Shown: positions 11,860-24,224, numbered from the stretch's first letter. The stretch: DNA of 64,000 nt from Trachythela sp. YZ-2020 (GCA_016169945.1 JADLSH010000318.1:2328501-2392500), one strand, 5' to 3'. Numbers and translations: made by a program. The notes: generated from the sequence alone by a model not told the origin.

Positions 11860-12560
11860 GGCATTCTGGCAGGAAGTGGCGATTTTTGACCAAAAATTTA
11901 AGGCTAACCCTTTACTTTTTTGCCAAAATTTGCCACATTTTTAGTTTTTTTAAAAATGGCGAAAAAGTAAAGGCTATATTTAAAATATTATGATGTGTTC
12001 TGGTTCGCTAAAGGTCGCTATGCTTTAAATAAATGCAGATTCGAGTGTCTGATTTAGAAGATGTCGAATTTTATAGTCGAAACAACGCGAAATTTCGGCA
12101 TTGTTTACATCGCAGGTCGCGGGACCCCCATGCACATGCGCAGAATGGACTTTACATGGTCTGTAGTGGTTAAAAATAGCCAAAAAGTAAAGGCTAACCC
12201 CTTAACGTTTTGTTAAGGCTAACCCCTTTACTTTTTGGGCAGATTTGGCCACGTTTTTTAAATTTTTGCGAAAGTGGCGATTTTTGACCAAAAATGTAAG
12301 GCTGGGTCCTTTACTTTTTGGGCAGATTTGGCCACATTTTTTATTTTTTAAAAAAGTGGCGATTTTTGACCAAAATGTTAGGGCTAACCCCTTTACTTTT
12401 TCCCCAAAATTTGCCACCTATTTATTTTTTCAAAATGTGGTTAAAAATGGCGAAAAAGTAAAGGCTATAACCCCTTAACGTTTTGTTAAGGCAAACCCCT
12501 TTCTTTTTTGGCAGATCTGGCCACTTTTTGAATATTTGAAAGTGGCGATTTTTGGTTTAA
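11860..12560. repeat. ~95-bp degenerate tandem array (GTGGCGATTTTTGACCAAAA unit)
   Basis: Units carry aaccccttta ctttttgggcagatttggcc and aagtggcgatttttgacc. At least five copies are visible. Related units lie at 14150-14400 in mixed orientation. Short ORFs here come from the repeat and are not genes. Confidence 0.8.
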
Positions 12561-12579
12561 AAGTTAAGGCTAACCCCTG

Positions 12580-13400
12580 TCATGTCTGAAAGTCGTGGTT
12601 CGAATCCTTGTAGAGGTCATTTTGGAGTTTGAAAATGTTAATTATACAGTGTAAAGCAAAGGATTAAAATATATGAATAAGTCGCCTGTAGGTTTTCAAC
12701 AACGAACAAGTAGTTAGTGGTAAAGACTATGGTGTGTCATGTCTGTAAGTTGTGGTTCGAATCCTGTTGGAGGTTATTTTGGAGTTTGAAAAGTGTTAAT
12801 CATACAGTGTAAAGTAAAGAATTAAGCTGAATAAGTTGCGGTAGGCTTCCAACAACGAACAAGTAGTTTAGTGGTAAAGACTATGGGCTGTCATGTGTGG
12901 ACGTCGTTGTTCGAATCCAGGTAGAGACCATTTTGGAGTTTGAAAAGTGTTAATTATCATTATACAGTGTAAAGAATTATTTAAGCTGAATAAGTTGCGG
13001 GAGACTTCCAACAACAATCAGAGGGTATAATAGTAAAGACAACAGACTATCAGGTCGAAAGTCGATGGATCGAGTCCAGGTAGAGACCATTTTGGAGTTT
13101 GAAAAGTGTTAATTATCATTATACAGTGTAAAGGATTAAGGTCAATAAGTTGCGGGAGGCTTCCAAGAACGAACAAGCAGTCTAGTGGTAAAGACCACGG
13201 GCTATCATGTCTGAAAGTCGTGGTTCGAATCCTGGTAGAGGTCATTTTGGAGTTTGAAAAGTGTTAATTATTAATTATACAGTGTAAAGTAAAAGATTAA
13301 GGTGAATAAGTTGCGGTAGGCTTCCAACAACGAGCAGATGGTATAATGGTAAAGACAACAGACTATCAGGTCGAAAGTCGATGGATCGAGGACGTGAATC
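12580..13400 (+). repeat. Tandem array of six ~155-bp tRNA-like units
   Basis: A B-box-like gtggttcgaatcctggtaga (or variant) recurs near 12596, 12751, 12906, 13068, 13221 and 13380. Each is preceded by an A-box-like tagtggtaaagac and followed by attttggagtttgaaaagtg and tgcggtaggcttccaacaac. Period is about 153-162 bp. The units look tRNA-derived but the cloverleaf is incomplete. Confidence 0.75.
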
Positions 13401-15060
13401 AAGATCGGTACCTAATCAATGGAGAAAAAGGTGGCGGACGGAATACAATGTGGCGGGAAGAATATGAAAAAAAATTGTCGATGGAGCAAATGTTTGGAGA
13501 ACATAGTGGTGGCATCCAAAAAAGGAAATTAATCTTTAGTGAAGAACATGGTGGACAGGGGATAATGATGGATAACAGTGGATAAAAAGACTTAGTAAAC
13601 AACAAGCAAGTACAGAATATATAGAAGATAAAAACTTTACTAAGTGTCTACTTTTTCGGGGCTTTTTTTAGAATATAGGCTGGAACTTTTTTCTTCCCAG
13701 CTGCCCCTCCTCACTTTCAACCTCCCGGAGAACGGGGGGAAAACCGGGCCCCCCTCACACCATACACAACTTTCATTCAACATTTCTTTTCATCATTTCC
13801 TCGAGCACCCTGTACCGTCATTCTCCGTCTTCGCCGGACTCGATCCATCCACTGAGCACTTGGAAGGCCGTCATCTTCACCACTAGACCACCAGATCTTG
13901 TGGTGAAAGACTAAGGTTTTCTATCTTAGCTAATCCTTTTTTTGTAGGCTATAATGAATCCATACCCCTGTCAAAGGCTAAAACGCTCTTTGTCAAAGGC
14001 TAAAAGGCTAAAAGTCTAAAACGACTTGTGTTTCAGCAAGGATTGAACCATAATAGTTCTCGTGCATACGAAGTTACCAAGTGTCCACTACACTATCTCA
14101 TCGATTGGATGGTAATGATTATCATAACTTCTACACTGTTATTGGCAAATTCTATTAAAAAAAATAAGTCGCTAAAAAGTGAAGGATAACCTTAAAGATA
14201 ACCTTCAGGCTAGCCTTAACATTTTGCTGAAAAATGTTAATGGTTAACCTTTACTTTTTGCCCATTTCTAGCCAATTTTTGAAAAAGTAGCCAAAATGAC
14301 CGAAAAGTAAAGGGGTTAGAAAAGTTAAAGGGTTAGCCTTTACCTTTTGGCCATATTTAGCCACTTTTAAAAACAAAAAAGTGGCCAATTTAAAAAAAAA
14401 GGAATGATGTGACGTCAGTGCTTCCGGAATGACCAATCTATATGTCTGACTTTAAGCGGCGCAGTGGTCAACGGGAGCACGATGTATTACAAATGTTACC
14501 ACATATAAGCTGATCTAGCTTATTTTCCCCTTTTTCTTTTGTTTCCTTTTTCTTTCTATGTTTTACTGTGCTTTTCTCGGTTTCCAATAGATTTTCTACT
14601 TTGCAATGGTACCGTTTCTTTTCGTAAATGAACAAGACGCTCTGTTGAGCGTGAAGTTGCTGGGGCTTGTAATTTGCGTTTCTCCGTTTCTCCCCCACCC
14701 CCCTTCCCCTTTCAAACGCCTGCTACGCAGGCTAATTTATCTATCTATCTATATACTATGTCTATCACATATTCTTACCCATATATGAACATTTTTACCC
14801 ATATATGCACGTTTTTGCACATGTATATATTATTGTATTCTTACTATTCTATATATCACTACAAAAGTATGTTGTTTATTTCATATCCTTATATCCTCGT
14901 ACACCTCGTGTTATGATCTTTTCCCGCCCGTTTTATGTATTAATTATAACCTGCACAAATTACAACACAACTTTTTTTTGTACAGTTTACCCGTATAGAC
15001 ATGGACATTTTTACCCATATAGACATGGACATTTTTACCCATATGGACCCGTATACATGA
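13400..15060. other. Intergenic stretch, no gene seen
   Basis: Holds a short purine-rich run, a possible SINE-like inverted tRNA block near 13830-13880 (tcgccggactcgatccatcc), repeat units of the 11860 family at 14150-14400 and, at 14770-15055, loosely repeated acccatatagacatggacat motifs related to the 17-bp array at 50745-51292. I see no supported coding exon. Confidence 0.6.
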
Positions 15061-15112
15061 TAACATGATTGATTATAACTAGACCAATCAGGACTGATCG
15101 GAAGATTATCGT

Positions 15113-15560
15113 TTACGCATATTGTCCGGTGGAAAAGCAGACAAAACGCTTCAGTTCGTTGACGTCCTGCCATGGATTGGCAACTTCTGTAGCCACAGAG
15201 GATGAGAGCCGAGCGGACGCACCTGCGGGATTGAGTACTTTTGCCAATTGCATATAATACAAAGGCCATGATCTCAGCTAAATCCGCCCCAGTAAGTACT
15301 AGAGTAATAGCACATCCCGACCGAAATCCATGGAGTGTTTCTCCTTCATCCGCGTTCATCTCGTTCAAGTATATCTTAAGATGTACCTCACGAAAGGTCG
15401 ACAGATAACTGCCTTGCTATATCCACATATTGCTCAATGACCGGCTAACAGGACAAATCGCTATGTGCGGATTGCGCCGGATTTCAAAGACATTTTGGTC
15501 ACCGTCAATTGTCCGTTTAAACTTGATTTGAATATTTTACTACATATTTGATGTCCTCTC
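15113..15560 (-). pseudogene. Decayed tyrosine recombinase (DIRS/Crypton-type C-terminal part)
   Basis: On the minus strand, pieces in two frames line up with the C-terminal catalytic part of metazoan tyrosine recombinases: VFEIRRNPHIAICPV, then a stop, HLKIYLNEMNADEGETLH, GFRSGCAITLVLTGADLAEI, then after a frameshift LYYMQLAKVLNPAGASARL and a TAA at 15113. The H-x-F-R-S-G-C block carries the conserved catalytic arginine region, and the YY of LYYMQLA would hold the nucleophile. The usual short GHVGW-like link between EIM and LYY is missing, which suggests an internal deletion. The stop, the shift and the deletion make it non-functional. The family is clear; the exact element class is not. Confidence 0.75.
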
Positions 15561-15605
15561 AGATGAATAAACACATCTATTATAGAAAATGCAAGGAACA
15601 CTTAC

Positions 15606-15845
15606 TTTAACACGATGTATAAGCAGCGAACATTCTTGGCCATTTTCGCGAGATGTGTTCCACAAGTAGCCTGTTATCGGAAAATTCCGAAGACACATGT
15701 CGGAAAATCCAGGTGAGTTAGGTATTGACTGACAATTAGTGAAGGAGTATTGCTGAACACGTCCCATTAGGAAATATACAGAATATTCAGGCGATTCAGC
15801 AGAAAAGAACCATCGGAGAAAACAAACTGTCCATAAACTGTTCAA
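15606..15845 (-). CDS. Possible isolated exon, 80 codons, unrecognised
   Basis: A minus-strand frame starts at an ATG at 15845 (MNSLWTVCFLRWF...) and reaches a strong donor, GTAAGT, at 15605-15600 after 80 codons. It lies just upstream of the recombinase relic, so it could be part of that element. A 22-bp stretch at its 3' half (ataacaggctacttgtggaa...) recurs inverted at about 15911-15932, as in a mobile-element end. I recognise no domain. It may be chance. Confidence 0.25.
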
Positions 15846-16375
15846 ACCGCCATTTGTCCGAAGTTAACAAGAAGTTCAAAATTATACACCGAAGTTCATC
15901 CGAACAGTCCCGATAACAGGCTACTTGTGGAACATATCGAACGATCACGTGACCTATGTTTCAACTCTTCTATTTCTTCTTTTTCTTCTTCGTCCCCCCT
16001 CTCGCGTGCGCCCGCATTTCTTGTTGTCAGTACTTCATGTAAATTAAAATTTAAGTTATTTCAAGTTCTTTCATCGATTGTGCTTTGAAATAAGCAAACT
16101 GTTGTTTCAAATACAGTTCAACTAAGTTCAATAATTTGATTATTTTACATTTCTTAGCCATAGGTCAGAGTTGGGGCCCCGGTGGTGTTACCCTCGGTAA
16201 ATAAAGTCTCACCATCATAACAGTTATAAGTCATGAGAAAATGTGAATTGGATGACAATGGGCAGAAACACTTGCTAGCTAATTAGGTCTACGGGCCACT
16301 CCTAAACCACTCTGAGGTTCAACCTTCTTTGCCCCTTTTAATATTTTTAATCAATCCGGATTATCTTAAATCCAT

Positions 16376-19300
16376 TCATAAACTAATCCAGAACGAGGTC
16401 TGACTGGTTAATCTCTTATTAATGTCCGCTAAAGCGTCTTTAAAGTTGAATCGCGGATTAAGATACCATAAATCTGGATTATCCACAATTTTGGTTTGTT
16501 CTGATTTGTTCACCTTGTGCTCGTGTCTTGTGTGCCCGGCCAGTGAGCCTGGTGACCTACGTTTGTGACGTCGTTTCATTTGTGGCTTGTGTAAGGTGCT
16601 AGTTATGTCCTATAGGATTATATATAGAGAGAATTGAGTTTCGCATTCTTCTATATTCTTAAAATTAAACTAACTTTATCTATACTGGATAGCTCTATCA
16701 ATTCTAAACTGTTCTCTCTAGAGGTCCAGTAAGGATCATCCCTTATTGATCTAGTGTTACTACAGGAAGAAACCTAAACTAAAGTAACTTTATTTATACT
16801 GGATAGCTCTACTATCAGTTCTAAACTGTTCTTCCTAGAGGTCCAGTAAGGATCATCCCTTATTGATCCAGTGCTACTACAGGAAGAAACCTAAACTAAA
16901 CTATCTTGATTTATAGTGGATAGCTCTATCAGTTTTAAACTGTTCCGCCTAGAGGTGAAGCAAGGGACTCTTATTAGTATAAACCTACTAGTAGGCTATT
17001 ACAAATAATAGATTGGGTACTCTACTCCAGCGTTCTGATTGGCTACTCTACTAGAGGGCCACCAGGCATTAGCCTACTAGTAGCGAAGAGCGAGAGAAAA
17101 ACTTGTGAATCAGTTGCTTTTTTAAGAAAAAAAACTTCACAAAATGTCCTACTTTTTATTCCGGAAAAAAAACTAACAAACAATCTTGGAAACTGCTTGC
17201 AAAAAAGGTATAATTTTGACGTTCTACTCGTATTTTTACAGTTTTGAACTTGAAATTGACTGGTGAATCGAATTATTTAACTATATTTTCTTGGCCTTTA
17301 AAGCATTATCTTGATTTAAGAATGTTTTCATCCATTTTGCAATAAAATTTCAAGATTTTTTCCCGTATTAATGTTATATTTTATGTACTTCGAGATTTCC
17401 CGCCATATTGTTTACAGATTAAAAATGCTCATGGAATGATCTTAAATTTCGCTAAAAACTTTCCTATTTTATCCCTTCAGCCTGAAATATACTAGTAGGT
17501 TTATACTAATACAATTAGCCAACTCGGCCTCGTTGTCTAATTGTTAATGGGTCCAGTGTTACTACAGGAGGAAACATCCCCAGTCACAGACTTGATATAG
17601 ACCCACGCACTATAGATAGATACCCACTGTGCCACAAAAACAGCGACTTATGAAGTTGAAATATATTTTAAAGCTATTTGGTACATACCTGTTTTACAGG
17701 AAGTGATTTTTGTTTCAGCTTTGGTCGTTTAGGTTTCTCATGATCTTGTAAAATCCTTCTGATCTCTAAACGACTGTACAGTTCCTCTCGATACCCTAAA
17801 GATAATAATTCATCTCAATAAGCTGTCATGGTTTGTGTCTGAACTACTTGAAAAAGATATCTCAAACGTGGTTGTCCAGTGTAGGTAGTATTCTACAATA
17901 AACTGCCATGGTTTGTGTCTGAACTACCTGAAAAAGATATCTCAAACGTGGTGGTCCAATGTAGGTAGTATTAATACTACACTAAGCTGCCGTGGTTTGT
18001 GTCTGAACTACCTGGAAAAGAGACCTCAAACGTGGAGTTTCAGTGTAGGTATACCTACACTGAAACTCCACGTTTGAGATCTTAGTATTCTACAATAAGC
18101 TGTCGTGGTTGTGTTTGAACTACCTGAAAAAGATATCTCAAACGTGGTGTTCCAGTGTGGGTAGTATTCTACACTAATCTGCCGTGGTTTGTGTCTGAAC
18201 TACCTGAAAATGATATCTCAAACGTGGTGGTCACTGGTAGGTAGTATTAATACTACACTAAGCTGCCGTGGTTTGTGTCTGGACTGCTGAAAAATATATA
18301 TCAAACGTAGAGGTCCAGTGTTGGTAGCATTCTACAATAAGCTTAAAACTCTTAATTCTATTTGTTACCAAATACAAGGCTACTACATATAATGAAAAGA
18401 CATTCTATTAAATTAATAACGTGCGGTGCCAGTGTGGGTTGAGTGTAGCAAAGATTCGGCGGTTGACTGTTGTGTAAAACTACCTGAACAATACAATAAG
18501 AACTTCTACGTTTCGAGCGAAGGCCCTTCGTCTGGAAGTTAGTAGGATCCATGTGATTTCACACAATACAGCAACAACTACACTTTTCGCCAGGTATGAG
18601 CCAATGCCTTTACTCTTGTCAGCAAATCCAGTAAATTACAAACGTCAAGAGGAGAATCCGCCGGATCAGAGAAATCGGATCGTGTGACCAGGCCTTAATA
18701 AAGTATACCTGAATATCGTTTCCCTTCCAGGGACTTGTTATCGGACAATACGTGACCACACACACATGACTCGCTTGAGATTGGCATCTGAAAATAAATA
18801 TTATATATAACCAAGTGTTTAAAGGGCATAGACTACTTTCATAATTCAGATGAGTTTAAATATTATTTGATGTGCATCTTAATAAGCCTCATTGACCTCG
18901 TTCAGGTTAATAAATTCTATTCAATTTCAGTCACAGAAACGAGGCTAATAAGGCTTATTAACGTCATTATTGCAATTATACTTTTATTAGAAATTCCTGC
19001 CAGAGGGCCTAAGTTGCATTTTTCGCAACTGCTCCTGGCTAGGTCTAAAAAATGTATCTAAATTTCCGTTCGAGTATTCCATCTACTAACACCTTCTACT
19101 ATTAATCCCATCGAACGAGATGCCGAGAAAAATCTTGATATTTACCCATACACCATATACTACGGTTGATGCTCAGCAACTGGACTCTGTAGCTCAGTTG
19201 GTTAGAGTGCTGCACCGGAATCGCAGGGCCGCAGGTTCAAATGATAGTATAATATTGTGTAATGTTTTTCCATATCTCTTTTCATTTTCGAGATATTGGG

Positions 19301-20614
19301 ATTGGTTTGATATGTAAATCAGTTAATACAACTTTCTACGTCACATTGCATGATGAGTTTCTGAATGACCAGCAATATTTTGAGAGACTTGTATGTAAGG
19401 CACTTAAAACTTAAAAGTCGTTGCATAGCATCTGGCGAAATCGTCAAATAACCCTATTTCTAGCGAACCTTGTCCAAAACAGATATTTCAAATTAACGAT
19501 AATTCATTATGCAATGTGACGACTGACGTAGAAAGTTATGTAATTTGCATATCAAAGACACACCAATATCTTGAGACTGAAAATTAAGAGAGATGGAAAA
19601 ACTTTAAGAATGTTATACTATATCATCTTGAAAGTATATTAAGAATGGTGAGACTCGAGGATGAGAGTTGCAACTCTCGCTCGCGTTTGACCACGATTCC
19701 ACGAACTCTCATCGACTCTCATCGACTCTCATGCACTCTCATGCACTCTCATGCACTCTCATGCACTCTCATGCACTCTCATGCACTCTCATGCACTCTC
19801 ATGCACTCTCATCAACTCTCATGCACTCTCATGCACTTTGAGCTGGTTCAAATTTTGATGAGAGTTTTGCTCGTTTGACCGGTCGTGAGAGTTGCATAAT
19901 AATTTTAAACAACTATAGTCAGACTTGCATGTGTTTTGAACTTTCTATAAGAATTAGCTTAACAAAATAACTACACGTTAGGACTGTGTCTATAACAAGA
20001 AAAGCTAATAATTGAGACTATGAGAGTTAAACAAACTCTCACGCAAACTCTCGCTTGCCAACTCTCATCAACTCCCATCCTCGCTATTTTGACCAGGGCT
20101 TAACACAATTTTCGTGTCCATGAGAGTTGACGAGAGTTGGCAAGCAAGAGTTTGCATTCACTTTGAGAGTTTTGTCAACTTTCATGCCCCGATCAAACGA
20201 GAACAAGAGTTGCATGAGAATTGATGGATATTTCCACGCGTAGCACTGAAAACTCTCGTCGAAATTTCGGAACCAGCTCAACGTTGATGGATGAGAGTTG
20301 GCAATAGAGAACTTCCATGACAGTTGAGAGTTGACTGAATATTACCACGCTTATCAAACACTCTCGTCAACTGTGATCAAAATTTGAACCAGCTCAAAGT
20401 TGAGAAGAGTGGACGAGAGTGGCAGTCAAACGCGAGCGAGCGTTGAAACTCTCATTCTCGTTTGACCACAAGAGGACCGAAAAGAATGCGCTGCATGCGA
20501 TTTGGAAAAGCCAGCCTAAAGTCAAGAATTTTATACTCGGAGTTCTTAATACAACAACAAAATTCAGTCACTAACCTCCCGATTGCATGAGATGCACTGT
20601 TTTGTAGACGACAT
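16376..20614 (-). CDS. C16orf87-like: UPF0547 (C16orf87-like) zinc-ribbon protein, copy A, 144 aa, 4 exons
   Basis: Minus-strand exons 20614-20576, 18787-18709, 17795-17689 and 16585-16376 join in phase (0, 1, 0) with GT-AG borders (donors GTTAGT, GTATAC, GTATGT). Exon 1 is MSSTKQCISCNRE. Exon 2 gives SCVCGHVLSDNK and ends GKRYS. Exon 3 gives YREELYSRLEIRR and a Lys-rich stretch. Exon 4 is basic (MKRRHKRRSPGS) and ends RFNFKDALADINKRL. The CxxC...CxCG pair is the zinc ribbon of UPF0547, and the F-x-x-AL-x-D/E-IN-R/K-x-x tail matches the family's conserved C-terminus. The human member is of similar length. Molecular function is not established. The exon 4 acceptor (ACACAAG) is weak and chosen by phase. 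The intron before exon 4 holds a TIR element (16974-17509); MITEs sit next to exon 2 and upstream of exon 1. Confidence 0.88.
16660..16975 (-). repeat. ~115-bp tail module, reverse array in UPF0547-A last intron
   Basis: Almost three units. A further partial unit (gggtccagtgttactacagg) resumes at about 17549 beyond the TIR element, which fits insertion of that element into the array. Confidence 0.8.
16974..17509. mobile_element. 536-bp TIR element inside the tail array
   Basis: Perfect 20-bp inverted ends TTAGTATAAACCTACTAGTA at 16974-16993 and 17490-17509. A second copy of the cctactagtag motif lies at about 17081. No ORF of note. Confidence 0.8.
17815..18345. repeat. 80-bp repeat array in UPF0547-A intron
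   Basis: About six units of the family at 866, with one inverted joint at 18030-18080 where cctacactgaaactccacgt is the complement of the preceding unit. Adjacent 18480-18545 holds the dispersed motif tcgagcgaaggcccttcgtc, also at 21018, 23780 and 24060. Confidence 0.85.
18550..18699. mobile_element. MITE copy ending 10 bp from UPF0547-A exon 2
   Basis: Shares cacacaatacagcaacaact, acacttttcgccaggtatga and aaatcggatcgtgtgaccag with the fuller copy at 20687-20885. Its right end abuts TTAA at 18695-18698. Its left end looks truncated into the neighbouring repeat. Confidence 0.7.
19000..19240 (+). repeat. Two partial copies of the tRNA-bearing TIR element, head to tail
   Basis: The 3' part of one copy (ttcctgccagagggcctaag, gcaactgctcctggctaggt, attccatctactaacacctt) runs into tactattaatcccatcgaac and then a second copy's tRNA-like module at 19183-19240, which breaks off after gccgcaggttcaaatg. 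Confidence 0.7.
19640..20475. mobile_element. Foldback element of GAGAGTTG motifs with an internal 10-bp minisatellite
   Basis: The ends are inverted: gaggatgagagttgcaactc near 19657 and, on the minus strand from about 20470, gtggtcaaacgagaatgaga. Internal direct and inverted copies of actctcatcaactctcat are frequent. At 19718-19848 actctcatgc is repeated in tandem about twelve times. Related sequence lies at 27793-28374. Confidence 0.75.
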
Positions 20615-20686
20615 ATCTACATTCAGGTTTAAAATGTCACTCTGTTGTGGCGTGCTCTCTGGTCGCTACAGAAGAAAACAGATTCA

Positions 20687-20885
20687 GTAAAGGCCTGTTC
20701 ACAAGATCCGATTTTTCGGATACGATTCTCCTCCTGACGTATGTGATCTCACACAATACAGCTACAACTACACTTTTCGCCAAGTATGAGCCAATAGCCT
20801 TACTCTTGTCTGCAAATCCAGTAAATCACATACGTCAAGAGGAGAATTGGATGCGACAAATCGGATCGTGTGAACAGCCCTTAAG
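20687..20885. mobile_element. MITE about 75 bp upstream of UPF0547-A start codon
   Basis: Ends aaggcctgttcacaagatcc (left) and, on the minus strand, aagggctgttcacacgatcc (right) are inverted, with TTAA beside the right end. It lies in the probable promoter of copy A. Confidence 0.75.
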
Positions 20886-20889
20886 AAAT

Positions 20890-22470
20890 CCCAAGTTTTT
20901 TACTTAATATCGCGAAACTACTGACTAAAGCCTGGGGCTTTAACTGTAATAAAACACGATAAGCTGCGGGTGTTTAGGATCAAACTATCTGAAGAATTCA
21001 ACAAGAACTTTGACGTTTCGAGCGAAGGTCCCTTATGTGTCAATTCGGCCGAAAGCTAAAAGTTCTCCGCTATCGTTCGTTGACTTCGTTGGTTTGCCTC
21101 AAGTAAACTTCAGTTCAACATGCTTTAAATTTCTATTTGACAAACTTTATTTTGTCTAGGCAAATTTTGTTTTTTTTAATTTTTCTAATCAATTAACCTT
21201 CGACACTGCCAAGTCATGAGACCCATGACAGCACTTCATGAATTTCACGAAATACATTTATTCTAATTCACGCAACTCAACAGGACCAACGGTGACTTCG
21301 ATATACATATATATTTTAGATTCGACTATATGACTACAAAACATCGCTATAGAAAATTACAATATATTTCTATAAAATGTTCAAATTCGAAGTTATACCG
21401 CTCGCTTTAGTATTTCACAAAAAAAATACTCAGTGGTCCCCATAATTTCTAGTCTTCTACATGCACCCACAGTTAATTAAGACTATATATATATACACTA
21501 CCGATTACGGGCATTTCCATCAATACTAAAACACTTATTATATAACAATTTCCCCTATCTATCTACCCCCAATAAAATCCGCATCTCATCAATTCCTCAT
21601 TTCCAAAATTCCATACATTTCAAGAGCATGCAAATTTCCCCTATAATTTTGCCCTATAATTTTGCCCTATACCTTCGCCACAGACAAATGAGTTATAATA
21701 CTAACATTTTTAGTTTCACCCAGTCTGAAACATTAACACAACTCGACAGTCTCGACTAAAGCCTTGACTTAGAACCGCACTTTCTTTACATAAAAATTAG
21801 ACAGCAATTACTTTAAACTGATCTTATATAATATGTTAATTTTAATATGTATAGCATATAGATGGAAACCCGATCGTCATCATGAATCATGATAACTCAA
21901 GTCCCTATAATGCTATATATAGCAACATATCCTTGTGGTTGTGGCAGTCCTATGTAGCCGACTGATTGGTCTGTCTGTCTGACTGCCTCTCTCGCTCTAG
22001 TTCGATTGATTTAGCCACAAAACAATACGTCATTCCTGTCTTATTTAAAGCTTCAATAAACCGATATACATCTTACCGTCTTTTCTCGCTTTCTCCCTGT
22101 CTCAACAGCGTTTGTATTTAGCGATTCTTCATTTAGTTCTGTCGTCATGTTGTTCAAATCATTAATAAAGCTCTCTCGTCAGTCTCAATGCTAATCCGTG
22201 GGCTTTTCGTGGGCAGCGGGTTAATCTATATAAGGAAAGAGTCAAAGAGATGTATATAAGGATCAGAACTAAATCGTCATGCGGTTCCGAGACATGGCCA
22301 TGTGATGTGTGACTTATATTGCAACACACCGGCCGATGTTATTGGATGGATTGTTTCAGCCTTTGAGAGCTCCACTGCCCACATTGCAGGTGGCGATTCA
22401 ATATTATATAACGACACTTTAACGTCTTGAGTTCATGGCAGTTTTATATCCATATATTATATAAAGTATA
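20890..22470. other. Intergenic stretch without a supported gene
   Basis: AT-rich sequence with one gacgtttcgagcgaaggtcc motif at 21013. I see no exon with matching splice sites and no clear element. Confidence 0.5.
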
Positions 22471-22494
22471 GTGCTTTATAGAGATTTCGAGCAC

Positions 22495-22795
22495 TGATAA
22501 AACTGATAACCTCACATGTGAGATTATTTATGATATTCTCACATGTGAAAATTATCGCTTTTGAAGTTTATGAAAATGGATATTTTATTTTATTTTATTT
22601 TGTTTGAAAAGACTGTCCTTTATATAATAAACAGAAAAATACATGGATGCTTGGAAATACCAGATTTATTTATCGTGTTGAACATGATATCTCACTCGTT
22701 CGCTGCGCTCACTCGTGAGATATCATGTTCAACACTCGAAATAAATCTGGTATTTCCGCGCACCCATGTATTATTCTCTATATAATATTAGATAC
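22495..22795. repeat. Hairpin cluster: TCACATGTGA palindromes and a long foldback
   Basis: Two ctcacatgtga palindromes at about 22511 and 22539. Then 22640-22775 folds back: ccagatttattt, gttgaacatgatatctcact and their complements flank a 20-bp centre (cgttcgctgcgctcactcgt). The short ORF here is a by-product. Confidence 0.75.
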
Positions 22796-22989
22796 GTTTC
22801 GCTACTTTGGAGTAAGTAAATGAATGTAATGAGTCGTGAATTTGTTTGGGGACACATTCATTTACTTAGACAGAGTAAGTTCTATTTCAGTTGCCTTGAA
22901 AAATCAAACACTAAAGCCTAAAGAGTTCATGGAAAAAACGTGTATATGTTGATATACTCCCCTGCTTGAAAAAGATTAATCTTAACCAT

Positions 22990-23060
22990 TAAGGCCATGT
23001 TACACGGGGGCAATTTTGCTGCAACTTGCAACGATATTTCGGTCACAGAGCGTTATGTAA
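22990..23060 (+). repeat. Left-end fragment of the GGCCATGTTACAC MITE
   Basis: aaggccatgttacacggggg followed by gctgcaacttgcaacga matches the left end of the element at 29226-29535. Another start lies at 27492. Confidence 0.65.
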
Positions 23061-24224
23061 AAAGTTTATTCGCAAACAAGTGTTTTTACTCTGAAGACAA
23101 AAGAGTTATTTTTCCTCTATATATATGGCTGAACGGTTAATATCTAAAGAAGAAAGGTTTTAAAGAAGTATACCACAAAATTGTTTAGGATTTGAGAACA
23201 TTTTTCAGCCAAATTACTTCTTTAAAACGAAAAAGTAACTTCAGACTCAAGTCAGGAAGATCGTGTAATAATAACTGATTAGCGCGTTCAAAAAATCTTT
23301 ATAAAATAACATTGTAGATACTTAATAGATGAACAGGTCTTAATGAAGAATACACACTGATACAATACAATTATCAACTATAAATAACTGTACATAACGT
23401 TACTGTGCAGTGTAACAAATGATGTTGCCGATCGAAGTTGTAGTAAAAGTATCCGTCATGTAATACTCGAACTGAAAACGCCGCGAATGTGAAATGCTTT
23501 TAGTACTTTTAGTTTTATACCTGCTCAATCAAATTTTGTGGGTTATATTCAAATGAATAGATGAAAAACACTACAGCACTAGATAACAGCTTGACGTTGC
23601 TCAAATTAGAAAGCTTTCAACTTGATGTCTTGTCTGTCTTGATTTCAATCTACATCAGCGAGTCTCAGCTCGAATCTCAGCTTATTAAATCTTGAATGCG
23701 TGGTTCAGTGCAGGTAGCGATAAACGATATATACTTGAGAGTTTGTAGGGCTCAAACTACGTGAAAAATATACTAACTTCCAGACGAAGGGCCTTCGCTC
23801 GAAACGTCGAAATTCGTGTTATATATTTCAGCTAGTTTGATCCTATAAACCCTCAAGTATATCCGAGCTAATGAGTAATGAAAGGCAACCGCCTCCTGAA
23901 TATACATTCTTGTATCTTATCTCATTACAAAGGCGAACTTAACTGTGTGGGTATATGTCATGCTGTGTTTATTTTGCCATGTCAACACACACAAAATTTA
24001 CTTTCACATTTTTTGTAAGTAAAACTATATTATCTAAACTATGACGCCAGACGAAGAAGGGCCTCCGCTCGAAACGTCGACTGAAGTTCTTATTGTATTT
24101 TTCAGGTAGTTTTACACAACAGTCAACCGCTATTGGCGCTATATCTAAACTAAACTAACTTTATTTATACTGGATAGCACTATAAGTTCTAAATTGTTAT
24201 TCCTATTGATCATGAGGTTCAATA

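Noticed and set aside
19120..19317. Frame over the tRNA-like copy (AVVRVLHRN-type text)
   Set aside because: A known kind of spurious translation of a tRNA-like repeat.
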